Made by a program: the position numbers and the translations under genes. Below, piece by piece: positions 43,431 through 51,256 of a stretch of DNA of 64,000 bases. The notes under the pieces were generated by a model. The model did not search any database, had not been told where the DNA came from, and saw nothing but the letters and a program-made list of their open reading frames with translations. The stretch covers positions 62,001-126,000 of the forward strand of contig NZ_JABAII010000011.1 in NCBI RefSeq assembly GCF_012641405.1. The letters run 5' to 3'. The DNA comes from Rhizobium sp. P40RR-XXII. Lineage in GTDB: Bacteria > Pseudomonadota > Alphaproteobacteria > Rhizobiales > Rhizobiaceae. Within the stretch, counting starts at the first letter, position 1. Every line of letters starts with the position of its first letter.

Positions 43431-43730
43431 TCAGATCTTGGAAAGTTCCGCCATATAGGCGTTCAACGTATCGCGACGCAGCACAAGGTTTGCGAACTTG
43501 CCGTCCCGGTGGATCTCGATGAGACCGGCATTCTCAAGCTCCTTGATATGATGGGACATTGTTGCGGCGCTGACGGTGTGGCACTCGTTCAGCGTGCTGC
43601 AGGGCATGGGTTCGCTACGCGTGCCGATTTCCTTCAGGATCTGCACGCGTCGCGGCTCGGCAAGTGCCCGGGAGATCAATCCCATCTGCCTTTCGCTCAA
43701 ACGTATCGGTCCGGCATCCATGATTTTCAT
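43431..43730 (-). CDS. ArsR-family winged-helix transcriptional regulator
   Basis: The 99-residue form starting at ATG 43730 (MKIMDAGPIRLSERQMGLISRALAEPRRVQILKEIG) has the ArsR fold: LAEPRRVQILKEI, then a helix-turn-helix with TVSAATMSHHIKELENAGLIEIHRDGKFANLVLRRD. The cysteines in MPCSTLNECHT could be redox or metal sensors, but the classical ELCVCDL metal motif is absent. Longer in-frame starts to 43844 have no similarity. It is transcribed toward the SDR gene, which it probably represses. Confidence 0.85.
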   Translation of the reverse strand: MKIMDAGPIRLSERQMGLISRALAEPRRVQILKEIGTRSEPMPCSTLNECHTVSAATMSHHIKELENAGLIEIHRDGKFANLVLRRDTLNAYMAELSKI

Positions 43731-43921
43731 CGCAAAAGAACGAAATCGGGTTGACCGTCTTCGGCGACCCGCTTGCCAGATATATGAATGTGCGGCGGGC
43801 TTGGCAACCTTTACGACGCGATCGCCATTGAAAGCTGCCGTCAAGGGCCTGCCAGAGGACGGTCGAACCCAATTGCCTTGACCCGCCGCGGGCGCGGCTT
43901 GATTCGATGGTATGGGTCAGA

Positions 43922-44692
43922 TCAAGCGTTGGCTTGTCCTGACTTGCCGCCCTTAAACAGCTGCCATCTCGGCGTCGGCCAGCCAGCGGCATTGATGCGG
44001 AAAAGCACGCCGTAGCGGGAATAGACGATCGCCGTCATGAAGGAAAACCAGCCGCCGAGGGCCAGGCCGGCGATGACGTCGCTTGGATAGTGCGCGCCGA
44101 CCATGACACGCGTGATCGCCAGCCACAGGGCACAGGCAGCGAAGATGTAGCGGTAGCGCGGGAACATGAAAGCAAGCGCCACGAAGAGGGCACCGATGGT
44201 GGTCGCATGGCCTGACGGGAAACTTTCGAAGCTGGCCCGGCCGTTGAACGGCGAGAAACCAAAAGGTCCCCAATCGGCAAAATGGGTGGGGCGGGCGCGG
44301 CCGATGGCGCGCTTCAGCAGATTGGCGAGAAGGCCGGAAAGCACGATAGTCGTCAAGAGATAGCCGCCGATCTGGCAGATACGCAACGCCTTGCAGCGAC
44401 AGCGCTGCGAATGCAGCAGACGGCTACCGACCCAGCCCTCGAAGAAGAGGAAAGCGCTGATGATGATGATCCATTCGGAATCGCCGAAATCCGTCAGCAT
44501 CTTGCCGAAGAAGTGAAGGGGTGGCGAAAGGTTCTTGACGGTGGCCCCGACAGGCCAGTCGAACAGAAGTGCCGAAAGAAGCACGATATTGGCTGTCAGA
44601 AAAAGGCAGATTTTCCAGTGAGACGGTGCAAGTGCCGCATCGCTTCGCCGCCAACGCCTGTCGAGAGACGTCAAGATCGCCTGCATAATCAT
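43922..44692 (-). CDS. PAP2 family membrane phosphatase
   Basis: The 256-residue membrane protein carries the three-part acid phosphatase signature: KRAIGRARP, then SFPSGHATT, then RVMVGAHYPSDVIAGL. About six hydrophobic segments surround these. Such enzymes dephosphorylate lipid phosphates such as undecaprenyl pyrophosphate or phosphatidic acid on the periplasmic side. The start is ATG at 44692 or a second ATG two codons later. A 183-bp gap with a terminator and a parS-like site separates it from leuB upstream. Confidence 0.9.
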   Translation of the reverse strand: MIMQAILTSLDRRWRRSDAALAPSHWKICLFLTANIVLLSALLFDWPVGATVKNLSPPLHFFGKMLTDFGDSEWIIIISAFLFFEGWVGSRLLHSQRCRCKALRICQIGGYLLTTIVLSGLLANLLKRAIGRARPTHFADWGPFGFSPFNGRASFESFPSGHATTIGALFVALAFMFPRYRYIFAACALWLAITRVMVGAHYPSDVIAGLALGGWFSFMTAIVYSRYGVLFRINAAGWPTPRWQLFKGGKSGQANA

Positions 44693-44805
44693 CGCCCATT
44701 TTGATTTCCAATCAGTTGGACGACTAGCAGGCTCCTGTAACAGTATTTTTAAGATCGCGGATATCGGTCCGTCGATTCGAAGCTCACTGCTGGCTCCTCG
44801 TACTG

Positions 44806-44836
44806 AAAACCCCGCGCTGCGCTGCAGGGCGGGGTT
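44806..44836 (-). terminator. Terminator of leuB
   Basis: AACCCCGC (44808-44815) pairs with GCGGGGTT (44829-44836). On the minus strand the stem is followed by TTTTCAG. It is 40 bp after the leuB stop. Confidence 0.8.
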
Positions 44837-44839
44837 GTG

Positions 44840-44855
44840 TGTTTCACGTGAAATA
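44840..44855. other. parS-like site (1 mismatch) next to leuB
   Basis: TGTTTCACGTGAAATA differs from the parS consensus only at position 15 and keeps the whole inner palindrome TTTCACGTGAAA. It lies in the 3' region of leuB between the stop codon and the terminator, 38.5 kb from the candidate oriC, the most distant candidate in this window. Confidence 0.6.
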
Positions 44856-44875
44856 TATCAGGCGATCTATCTGGC

Positions 44876-45988
44876 TTATGCCGAGAGGGCCTTGAATTCG
44901 GCGAGAATGGCGTCGCCCATTTCGGCGGTGCCGACCTGGCGGCTGCCTGCCGACATGATATCGCCGGTGCGGATGCCGCTGTCGAGGACGTTGGCGATCG
45001 CCTTTTCCAGCGCATCGGCTTCGGCAACCAAGCCGAAGGAGTAACGCAGGCACATGGCGAAGGAGGCGATCATGGCGATCGGGTTGGCAATGCCTTTGCC
45101 GGCGATATCGGGGGCCGAGCCATGCACCGGCTCGTAGAGCGCCTTGCGCTTGCCGGTCTTGGCATCGGGCGCGCCGAGCGAAGCGGACGGCAGCATGCCG
45201 AGCGAACCGGTCAGCATGGCCGCGACGTCGGACAGCATGTCGCCGAACAGATTGTCTGTCACGATAACGTCGAATTGCTTCGGCTGGCGCACGAGCTGCA
45301 TGCCGCCGGCATCCGCCAGCATATGCTCGAGCTGCACGTCGGAATACTTTTCCTTATGCGTCGCGGTGACGACCTGGTTCCAGAGCACGCCTGATTTCAT
45401 GACGTTGCGCTTTTCCATCGAGCAGACGCGGTTGTTGCGGGTGCGTGCCAGTTCAAAGGCGACGCCGGCAATGCGCTCGATCTCATAGGTGTCGTAGACC
45501 TGGGTATCGATGCCGCGCTTCTGGCCGTTGCCGAGGTCGATGATTTCCTTCGGCTCGCCGAAATAGACGCCGCCGGTGAGCTCGCGCACGATGAGGATGT
45601 CGAGACCTTCGACCAGCTCCGGCTTCAGCGAAGAAGCGGATGCCAGTGCCGGATAGCAGATGGCCGGACGCAGGTTGGCGAACAGCTGCAGATCCTTGCG
45701 CAGGCGCAGCAGGCCGGCTTCCGGGCGCACTTCATAGGGGACTGCATCCCACTTCGGGCCGCCGACGGCGCCGAAGAGCACGGCGTCGGCGGCCATCGCC
45801 TTTGCCATGTCGGCATCAGAGATCGCCGCGCCGTGCGCGTCATAGGCGCTGCCGCCGACAAGACCTTCGTCGGTGACGAAGCCGGCATTCTTCGCTTCGT
45901 TCATGTAGGCGATGATCTTGCGAACTTCGCCCATGGCTTCGGGACCGATGCCGTCGCCCGGCAGGAGGAAGAGATTGCGCACTGTCAT
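44876..45988 (-). CDS. leuB: 3-isopropylmalate dehydrogenase
   Basis: LeuB oxidatively decarboxylates 3-isopropylmalate in leucine synthesis. The start ATG at 45988 (MTVRNLFLLPGDGIGPEAMGEVRKI) is the family N-terminus; the reading frame continues upstream for 37 codons without similarity. Motifs include GGPKWDAVP, NLRPAICYPAL, DILIVRELTGGVYFG and VTDNLFGDMLSDVAAMLTGSLGMLPSASLG. The 370-residue length is normal. leuD lies about 1.2 kb upstream on the same strand with an isomerase-like gene between; leuC is not in the window. Confidence 0.96.
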   Translation of the reverse strand: MTVRNLFLLPGDGIGPEAMGEVRKIIAYMNEAKNAGFVTDEGLVGGSAYDAHGAAISDADMAKAMAADAVLFGAVGGPKWDAVPYEVRPEAGLLRLRKDLQLFANLRPAICYPALASASSLKPELVEGLDILIVRELTGGVYFGEPKEIIDLGNGQKRGIDTQVYDTYEIERIAGVAFELARTRNNRVCSMEKRNVMKSGVLWNQVVTATHKEKYSDVQLEHMLADAGGMQLVRQPKQFDVIVTDNLFGDMLSDVAAMLTGSLGMLPSASLGAPDAKTGKRKALYEPVHGSAPDIAGKGIANPIAMIASFAMCLRYSFGLVAEADALEKAIANVLDSGIRTGDIMSAGSRQVGTAEMGDAILAEFKALSA

Positions 45989-46100
45989 GGGAAGCCTCCA
46001 CAAAAAAACAAGTTGCGGGTTCTTAGACCCGCAAATGCGGCTTTTCAAGCGAGGAACGGGCCGAAACGGTACGGTTTTCGGGCTTTTGAGGGCAACCATC

Positions 46101-46161
46101 CGCCCTCGTGGTTCGAGTCGCCCTTCGCCAGGCTCAGGGCTCCCACCTCACCACGAGGGCG
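46101..46161. repeat. Palindromic intergenic repeat, copy 2 (CGCCCTCGTGGT...ACCACGAGGGCG)
   Basis: CGCCCTCGTGGT (46101-46112) and ACCACGAGGGCG (46150-46161) are perfect 12-base inverted arms around the core CCCTTCGCCAGGCTCAGGG. Outer arms and core match copy 1 at 20477-20540. It lies between the leuB start and the isomerase-like stop. Confidence 0.8.
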
Positions 46162-46175
46162 GGCAGTGAGTCTGC

Positions 46176-46994
46176 TTACTCGGCCAATCCAAGCGATGCC
46201 AGATAAGCGGCCGATGCCGGGATTTTCGACTTGTCCTTGATCTCGATGATCAAACGCGGATTGCTGTCGAGCTTGGCAAGGGCGGCGAAGACGGCGCGCC
46301 AGTGAATATTGCCTTCCCCGAGGCTCCAGTGACGGTCGGCATAGCCGTCCGCGTCCTGCAGATGGACATGCTGCAGGCGGTTGCCGGCGGCGTGTACATA
46401 ATAGTCGACCGGCGGTGCACCGGTGTAGCCGTGGGCGTAATGGGCATGGCCGGTGTCGATCGAAACGGCGACGGCGGGCGAATGGAAGCTGTCGGCAAGA
46501 CCGACGCGGATATGGGGATCCTTGTCCTCGATATTCTCGATGACCATGGTCAGACCGATGTCTTCGGCGCGCTTGACAGCCTCTTTGAGCGTCTGATGTG
46601 TATATTCGATGATCTTCTCGCGCTCGCCCTTGTTGTTGTCGAGGTTATTGTAGGACCAGGACGTATAGGGGCTATGGATGACCATCTGCGTGGCGCCGAT
46701 ATTGGCGCAGACGTCGAGCGCTTGCAGGAGGCGCTTGGAGACGACGGCGCGGATATCCGGGTCCTGCGAGGCGATGACGAAGCCCCAGAACGGGCCATGG
46801 ATGCCAAGGCGGCCCTGATGGCCAGCGAGCAGCTTGCGAGCGCGCTCGGCGAGCGGGGTCCAGTCGCCGCTCAGGACTTCGGCTTCGACGAAGCTTTGCA
46901 GTTCCAGGTCGCGCGGCTTTTCGAGCAGCCAGTTGCGATGGATTTCAACGTCGTCAAGCGTCATGGCGGCGCCGACAATGGGAAGGGAGGTCAT
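46176..46994 (-). CDS. Sugar phosphate isomerase/epimerase family protein
   Basis: The 272-residue protein is a TIM-barrel of the xylose-isomerase-like superfamily. Visible markers are GIHGPFWGF, QMVIHSPY, TMVIENIEDKDP, VSIDTGHAHYAHG (metal-binding D and H), QHVHLQDADGYADRHWSLGEGNIHW and the final LIIEIKD. The pattern of E, D-x-x-H, H and E metal ligands is intact, so it is probably an active metal-dependent enzyme. The sugar is unknown. Its placement between leuB and leuD looks incidental. Confidence 0.85.
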   Translation of the reverse strand: MTSLPIVGAAMTLDDVEIHRNWLLEKPRDLELQSFVEAEVLSGDWTPLAERARKLLAGHQGRLGIHGPFWGFVIASQDPDIRAVVSKRLLQALDVCANIGATQMVIHSPYTSWSYNNLDNNKGEREKIIEYTHQTLKEAVKRAEDIGLTMVIENIEDKDPHIRVGLADSFHSPAVAVSIDTGHAHYAHGYTGAPPVDYYVHAAGNRLQHVHLQDADGYADRHWSLGEGNIHWRAVFAALAKLDSNPRLIIEIKDKSKIPASAAYLASLGLAE

Positions 46995-47127
46995 GGAGAG
47001 GCTCCATTGCGTGGGGAAGAATTAGGGTGGGGAGAGGCCCGAAGGGTCTCGGCAGCCTGTATGGACCCGCTTCTTGTCGATCATATTACAGGGGATGAGA
47101 GAGGCGGTGTTTTCAAAAGTCTGACAA

Positions 47128-47156
47128 CAAAAAAGCCGGGCGCGAGGCCCGGCTTT
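47128..47156 (-). terminator. Terminator of leuD
   Basis: AAAGCCGGGC (47132-47141) pairs with GCCCGGCTTT (47147-47156). On the minus strand TTTTGTTGTC follows. It is 28 bp after the leuD stop. Confidence 0.88.
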
Positions 47157-47183
47157 GAAATGCGAAAAATAACGATAAACCGA

Positions 47184-47792
47184 TCAGGCGGCCCAGGGGC
47201 GCGATGCGGCGTTCGTCTTCTCGAAATCGTTGATCGCGGAGGATTTTTCCAGCGTCAGGCCGATATCGTCAAGGCCATTCAGCAGGCAGTGGCGCTTGAA
47301 TTCGTCGAGTTCGAACTTGAGCGAGCCGCCATCCGGGCCGGTGATTTCGAGGTTTTCCAGATCGACCGTCAGAATGGCGTTGGAGCCGCGCGAGGCGTCG
47401 TCCATCAGCTTGTCGAGCTCTTCCTGGCTGACCTTGATCGGCAGGATGCCGTTCTTGAAGCAGTTGTTGTAGAAGATGTCGGCGAAGCTGGTCGAGATGA
47501 CGCAGCGGATGCCGAAGTCGAGCAGCGCCCACGGAGCATGCTCACGCGAGGAACCGCAGCCAAAATTGTCGCCGGCGACGAGGATCTTGGCGTTCTGGTA
47601 GGCCGGCTTGTTCAGCACGAAATCTTCGTTTGGCGTGCCGTCTTCATTGTAGCGGGCTTCAGCGAAGAGGCCCTTGCCCAGACCCGTGCGCTTAATGGTC
47701 TTCAGATAATCCTTTGGGATGATCATGTCGGTATCGACATTGACGACCGGGAGGGGTGCTGCGACACCGGTCAACTTCACGAACTTGTCCAT
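47184..47792 (-). CDS. leuD: 3-isopropylmalate dehydratase, small subunit
   Basis: LeuD and LeuC together isomerise 2- to 3-isopropylmalate. The 202-residue protein starts MDKFVKLTGVAAPLPVVNVDTDMIIPKDYLKTIKRTGLGKGLF. It has the hallmark LVAGDNFGCGSSREHAPWALLDFGIRCVISTSFADIFYNNCFKNGILPI. It is a single gene with its own terminator. leuC is elsewhere in the genome, as is common in Rhizobium. Confidence 0.96.
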   Translation of the reverse strand: MDKFVKLTGVAAPLPVVNVDTDMIIPKDYLKTIKRTGLGKGLFAEARYNEDGTPNEDFVLNKPAYQNAKILVAGDNFGCGSSREHAPWALLDFGIRCVISTSFADIFYNNCFKNGILPIKVSQEELDKLMDDASRGSNAILTVDLENLEITGPDGGSLKFELDEFKRHCLLNGLDDIGLTLEKSSAINDFEKTNAASRPWAA

Positions 47793-47983
47793 GGGGTCCT
47801 GCCTTCATTCTCGTCTAAGCACGAATTATCCTGCCAATAGAGCAAATCCGGTCCGAAATGAAGGAGAATCTTGGATATGCTCTAAACCGCGGCGCTTTGG
47901 GTCGCATTCCATTCTTCGAGCCGTGTCCGAGCTTGGCGAATGCGTTCGGTAGCCCGGGAGGGGCTACCTTCACCTGTTTCGAC

Positions 47984-48220
47984 TCAAAGGTCGATGATCG
48001 TGCCGCGGCCGTCGTTCCAGATGCGCATTTCGCGCTGGCCGTTCGCCTTTGCCTTGGCATGCACCGGTGCCGGCTTCATGCGAAGCGAAATCGCGCGGGC
48101 TGCCATGAGCACGGTCAGGATACCGCCGACGGCAAGCGTGACCGAAACGGTAAACAACGCCATGGCCGCAAACACGGTGATACCGGCAAGCGCGATGAAC
48201 AGGGAACGGATATTCTGCAT
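47984..48220 (-). CDS. Small conserved membrane protein of unknown function
   Basis: The 78-residue product has one long hydrophobic region, residues 5-45 (LFIALAGITVFAAMALFTVSVTLAVGGILTVLMAARAI), long enough for two membrane helices. A basic tail ends NGQREMRIWNDGRGTIIDL. A similar reading frame is common in rhizobial chromosomes, and the clean hydrophobic-then-basic layout suggests a true inner-membrane protein. No function can be given. It diverges from the CitE-like gene. The flank 47793-47983 shows no feature. Confidence 0.6.
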   Translation of the reverse strand: MQNIRSLFIALAGITVFAAMALFTVSVTLAVGGILTVLMAARAISLRMKPAPVHAKAKANGQREMRIWNDGRGTIIDL

Positions 48221-48331
48221 GGTCGAGACCTCTCTACTCCCAGCAATGTGGTCCTCTCTCTTCCCCTCTGCAAGAGGAGCGTGGCTTTTTGTTGACTTGC
48301 CTGGCGATTAAAAGCGCGGCAAAACGGCACA

Positions 48332-49273
48332 ATGAGCCAATCTGCGAGCCAAAACTCCCCTTCCCGTCCCGCCTGTCTGCGCCGCTCGGTCTTAAGCGTT
48401 CCCGCCATCAACCGCCGCGCGCTGGAAAAGCTTTCGAGCCTCGATTGCGACGCCGTCATCTTCGATCTCGAGGATTCGGTCTCGCCGGAAAAGAAAGCCG
48501 AGGCGCGGGAGAATTTGCGGGCCTTTTTCGTGGCCTCGCCGCTGCCAGGCAAGGAAAGGATCATACGCATCAATGCGCTTTCCTCCAATTTCGGGGCTGA
48601 CGACCTGGCGCTGGTGGTGGAGCTGGAGCCGGATGGGGTGCTCCTGCCCAAGGTGGACGGGCCGCAGGACGTGACTGTTGTCAGCGACAGGCTCGCGGAA
48701 GCCGATGCGCCGGAAAGCCTGCGTATCTGGGCAATGATCGAGACGCCGCGCGGTATCCTGAACGCTGCTTCGATCGCCGAGGCCGGGCGAACGGCGGGCA
48801 GCCGGCTCGATTGCTTTGTCGTCGGCCTCAACGACCTCAGAAAGGAAACGGGCGTCCTGCCGCGGCCGGACCGCGCCTATCTCGTGCCTTGGCTAATGCA
48901 GGTAGTGCTTGCTGTTAGCGCCTACGGGCTTGAGGCCATCGACAGCGTTTTCAACGATTTTAGGGATGCGGAGGCGTACGAAGCGGAATGCGGCCAGGGC
49001 CGCATCATGGGCTTTGCCGGCAAGATGCTGATCCATCCGAGCCAGATCGAGCCGGCCAACCGGCATTTCAGCCCCGATGTAACAGCCATCGCCGAGGCCG
49101 AAGCCATCATATCAGCCTTTGCCGAACCGGGTGCCGACGCCCTTAATGTCGTGAACCTTAACGGGCGAATGGTGGAGCGGCTGCACCTTGTCCAGGCGGA
49201 AAGACTGGTCCATAAAGCTCGCCTGATCGAGCAGCGCTCCATTGCCCTTCGACAGGCTCAGGGCAAGGACTGA
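48332..49273 (+). CDS. CoA ester lyase of the CitE/HpcH-HpaI family
   Basis: The 313-residue protein has the family N-terminus RRSVLSVPAINRRALEKLSSLDCDAVIFDLEDSVSPEKKAEARENL, including the conserved ExDLEDSV-type metal and CoA segment. Further on are WAMIETPRGILNAASIA and GFAGKMLIHPSQIEPANRHFSP, typical of malyl- or citryl-CoA lyase-like proteins. The exact substrate is unclear; related proteins cleave citramalyl- or malyl-CoA or hydrolyse CoA thioesters. Its last residues, ALRQAQGKD, are encoded by a short repeat unit (49244-49264), so the C-terminus was probably changed by repeat insertion. Confidence 0.85.
   Translation: MSQSASQNSPSRPACLRRSVLSVPAINRRALEKLSSLDCDAVIFDLEDSVSPEKKAEARENLRAFFVASPLPGKERIIRINALSSNFGADDLALVVELEPDGVLLPKVDGPQDVTVVSDRLAEADAPESLRIWAMIETPRGILNAASIAEAGRTAGSRLDCFVVGLNDLRKETGVLPRPDRAYLVPWLMQVVLAVSAYGLEAIDSVFNDFRDAEAYEAECGQGRIMGFAGKMLIHPSQIEPANRHFSPDVTAIAEAEAIISAFAEPGADALNVVNLNGRMVERLHLVQAERLVHKARLIEQRSIALRQAQGKD
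49244..49264. repeat. Repeat core embedded in the end of the CitE-like gene
   Basis: The bases from 49244 to 49264 begin GCCCTTCGACAGGCTC and end AGGGC, with GCCCT/AGGGC as arms. They match the core of the 46101-46161 repeat (CCCTTCGCCAGGCTCAGGG). Read in the gene's frame the element gives L-R-Q-A-Q-G, and on the reverse strand L-S-L-S-K-G. Confidence 0.65.
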
Positions 49274-49294
49274 TACGTTACGAAAGATCCTTTG

Positions 49295-49501
49295 ATGAAA
49301 CTCTACCGCTTCCTCACCGGCCCCGACGACGCTTCCTTCTGCCACAAGGTGACCGCGGCGCTGAACAAGGGCTGGGAGCTGTCGGGCTCGCCGACCTACG
49401 CCTTCAATGCCGCGAGCGGCCAGATGCAGTGCGGCCAGGCCGTCGTCAAGAACGTGGCCGGCAAGGATTACGATCCGGAGATGAAGCTCTCCGAGCAGTA
49501 A
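49295..49501 (+). CDS. DUF1737 domain-containing protein
   Basis: The 68-residue protein reads MKLYRFLTGPDDASFCHKVTAALNKGWELSGSPTYAFNAASGQMQCGQAVVKNVAGKDYDPEMKLSEQ and matches the small DUF1737 family (LTGxDDxxFCxRVxxxLxxGWxLxGxPx). The function is unknown. The ATG at 49295 is preceded directly by an in-frame TTG that is less likely to be used. It follows the CitE-like gene by 21 bp, so the two are probably co-transcribed. Confidence 0.85.
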   Translation: MKLYRFLTGPDDASFCHKVTAALNKGWELSGSPTYAFNAASGQMQCGQAVVKNVAGKDYDPEMKLSEQ

Positions 49502-49545
49502 GCGACTGAAGTTCTTCACCCAGCCGTCTTGCGGTCGGGCTGGTA

Positions 49546-49983
49546 TCAGCGATCCGTCGCTTCCTCGGCGCTTGCCTCGACGCGCTCCATATCCTCGTCG
49601 CTCAGGCCGAAATGATGGCCGATCTCGTGGATTAGGACATGGGTGATGATATCGCCGAGGGTTTCCTCGTTTTCAGCCCAGTAATCGATGATCGGCCGGC
49701 GGTAGAGGCGGATCTTGTTGGGCATGTCGCCGGTCTGGGCGGTAAAGCGCTCAGAGATGCCGCGTCCCTCGAAGAGGCCGAGCAGATCGAAGGGGGTCTC
49801 CAGCGCCATATCGTCGAATACCTCATCATCGGGAAAATCCTCGATGAGAATGATGAGGTTGCCGGTGAGCGAGCGGAATTCCTCCGGCAGATGGCTATAC
49901 GCCTCCATCGCCAGAGATTCGAATGTGCTGATTGAGGGCGCGTGGCGGTCCCGCCAATCCTCGCTCTGGTCAATGCGAGCCAT
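49546..49983 (-). CDS. Small zincin-like metallopeptidase family protein
   Basis: The 145-residue protein carries HVLIHEIGHHFGLSDEDM, an HExxH zinc motif (H119, E120, H123) followed by a further histidine and acidic residues. LPEEFRSLTGNLIILIEDFPDDE and NKIRLYRRPIIDYW are conserved elements of this possibly proteolytic family (MtfA-independent, zincin-like). No substrate is known. The start is ATG at 49983 (MARIDQSEDW); the upstream frame to 50091 lies in a repeat region. It converges on the DUF1737 gene, with a weak CCAGCC/GGCTGG hairpin between them. Confidence 0.82.
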   Translation of the reverse strand: MARIDQSEDWRDRHAPSISTFESLAMEAYSHLPEEFRSLTGNLIILIEDFPDDEVFDDMALETPFDLLGLFEGRGISERFTAQTGDMPNKIRLYRRPIIDYWAENEETLGDIITHVLIHEIGHHFGLSDEDMERVEASAEEATDR

Positions 49984-50055
49984 GAATGCTTCCTTCCTTA
50001 GCTGGTCATATAGAGACTTTGCGCAGCTTTTACGAGAGCGGATTAGGCTGCGATG

Positions 50056-50081
50056 CCGAAAAGTGCTTGAGCGGTTTTCGG
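50056..50081. repeat. Rhizobial palindromic repeat unit upstream of imuA
   Basis: CCGAAAA (50056-50062) and TTTTCGG (50075-50081) frame GTGCTTGAGCGG. The wording (GATGCCGAAAAGTG, GCGGTTTTCGGGCGACATC) resembles a repeat found in many rhizobial intergenic regions. Together with the unit at 50105-50149 it fills much of the space between the metallopeptidase and imuA. Confidence 0.55.
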
Positions 50082-50104
50082 GCGACATCATGTTCTACTT
50101 CTTT

Positions 50105-50149
50105 GATTTTAGAGCGGATTCAGATTTGAGGCCGAAGAAGCCTAAAATC
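50105..50149. repeat. Second inverted repeat upstream of imuA
   Basis: GATTTTAG (50105-50112) and CTAAAATC (50142-50149) are perfect 8-base arms. The intervening 29 bases contain GAGGCCGAAGAAGCC. It could be part of the same mosaic as the unit at 50056-50081, or a weak terminator. Confidence 0.45.
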
Positions 50150-50222
50150 ATCCGACTTTAGGTAAAGGAATATTTTCTTATGAAATGGTGTTGACTCTTT
50201 TATCAAGCTCTGGAATCCATAA

Positions 50223-50237
50223 GAACATAACAGGAAC
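50223..50237. promoter_or_regulatory. LexA box of the imuA-imuB-dnaE2 operon
   Basis: GAAC-ATAACAG-GAAC is an exact match to the alphaproteobacterial LexA operator GAAC-N7-GAAC (reverse strand GTTC-N7-GTTC). It lies 24 bp before the imuA start. A TTGACT at 50191-50196 could be the -35 element, which would place LexA over the -10 or start site. Binding would repress the operon until DNA damage. Confidence 0.88.
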
Positions 50238-50260
50238 ATTATCAATCTGGAGTGAACGTC

Positions 50261-51256
50261 ATGGCCGAGGCTGCCGTGGCGCGGGAAACGCTTTTTGCCC
50301 TGCGTGAAACCATCGCCCGACTGGAAGGCAGGCCGATCCCGGCACTGGCGGCAGTGGCGCATGAGATGCCAGCAGCCAAGCCGACCATGGGATCGGCAGG
50401 CATTGCGAAGCCTCTACCTGCCCAACCGGCGCCCGTTCAGCCTAGGTCTGCGCAGGCGCTTCTTGCGACCGGCGTCGACGATCTCGACGCTGCCCTGCAA
50501 GGTGGCGTGCCGCTCGATGCGCTGACGGAAATCCGCTCGCTCGGCCTGCGCGATGCGGGAGCGGCAAGCGGCTTTACCCTTGCGCTTGCCGCGCGGCTGC
50601 ATGCGCAAGCTTCGGGTACGGACGCGGCCACGTCTCCGATCCTGTGGATCGGCGATACGGTCGCTACGATGGAGGCGGGCCTGCCCTATGCCATCGGCAT
50701 CCGGAATTTCGGGCTGGAGCCCGAGGCTTTCCTGCAGGCGTCGCCGCGCAAGCTGGAAGACGCGCTCTGGGTGGCGGAGGCAGCGCTTGGGAGTGCTGCT
50801 CTTGCGGTTGTCATTCTGGAAGTGCGCGGCAATCCGGCCCGTTTCGGCCTGACCGAAAGCCGGCGGCTGGCGCTGAGAGCCAAGGCGGCAGGGCGGCCTT
50901 TGTTTCTGTTGCGACAGGGAGGCGAGGAGGAAGCAAGCAGCGCTCTCTTCCGCTTTTCCGTCGAACCCGCGCCGGCGCTGGCGCGGCCCCTGCCGGATGG
51001 ATCGGTGCTTGGCGGCAGCATCGGTCACCCGGCCTTTCGTCTGACCTTGGAAAAAAGCCGAAACCCGGCGCCTCTTTCCATAACCCTGGAGTGGAATGCC
51101 CATGACCGCCGCTTTGCCCCTGTCCTCGACACTCAACGCCCTGCCTTTCCCGGCGAATACGCAGCGAATTCTGGCGCTGACCTTCCCGCATCTGCCAACC
51201 GACCGGATCGCCCGCAAGCGCTGGGGCCTGTCCTGGCGTTCGACAGGCAGGCTTGA
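50261..51256 (+). CDS. imuA: SOS mutasome protein ImuA
   Basis: ImuA is a RecA/SulA-like partner of ImuB and DnaE2 in damage-induced mutagenesis. The 331-residue protein has a region resembling the family core: LATGVDDLDAALQGGVPLDALTEIRSLGLRDAGAASGFTLALAARL, ILWIGDT, LPYAIGIRNFGLEPEAFLQASPRKLEDALWVAEAAL and GNPARFGLTESRRLALRAKAAGRPLFLLR. The ATG at 50261 is preceded by GGAG; an in-frame GTG at 50252 is less likely. Its last 50 or so codons overlap imuB in another frame. LexA control is clear from the operator upstream. Confidence 0.88.
   Translation: MAEAAVARETLFALRETIARLEGRPIPALAAVAHEMPAAKPTMGSAGIAKPLPAQPAPVQPRSAQALLATGVDDLDAALQGGVPLDALTEIRSLGLRDAGAASGFTLALAARLHAQASGTDAATSPILWIGDTVATMEAGLPYAIGIRNFGLEPEAFLQASPRKLEDALWVAEAALGSAALAVVILEVRGNPARFGLTESRRLALRAKAAGRPLFLLRQGGEEEASSALFRFSVEPAPALARPLPDGSVLGGSIGHPAFRLTLEKSRNPAPLSITLEWNAHDRRFAPVLDTQRPAFPGEYAANSGADLPASANRPDRPQALGPVLAFDRQA

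Noticed and set aside
46101..46161. GTTCGAGTC as a tRNA T-loop
   Set aside because: There is no cloverleaf around it; the bases belong to a palindromic repeat that recurs at 20477-20540.
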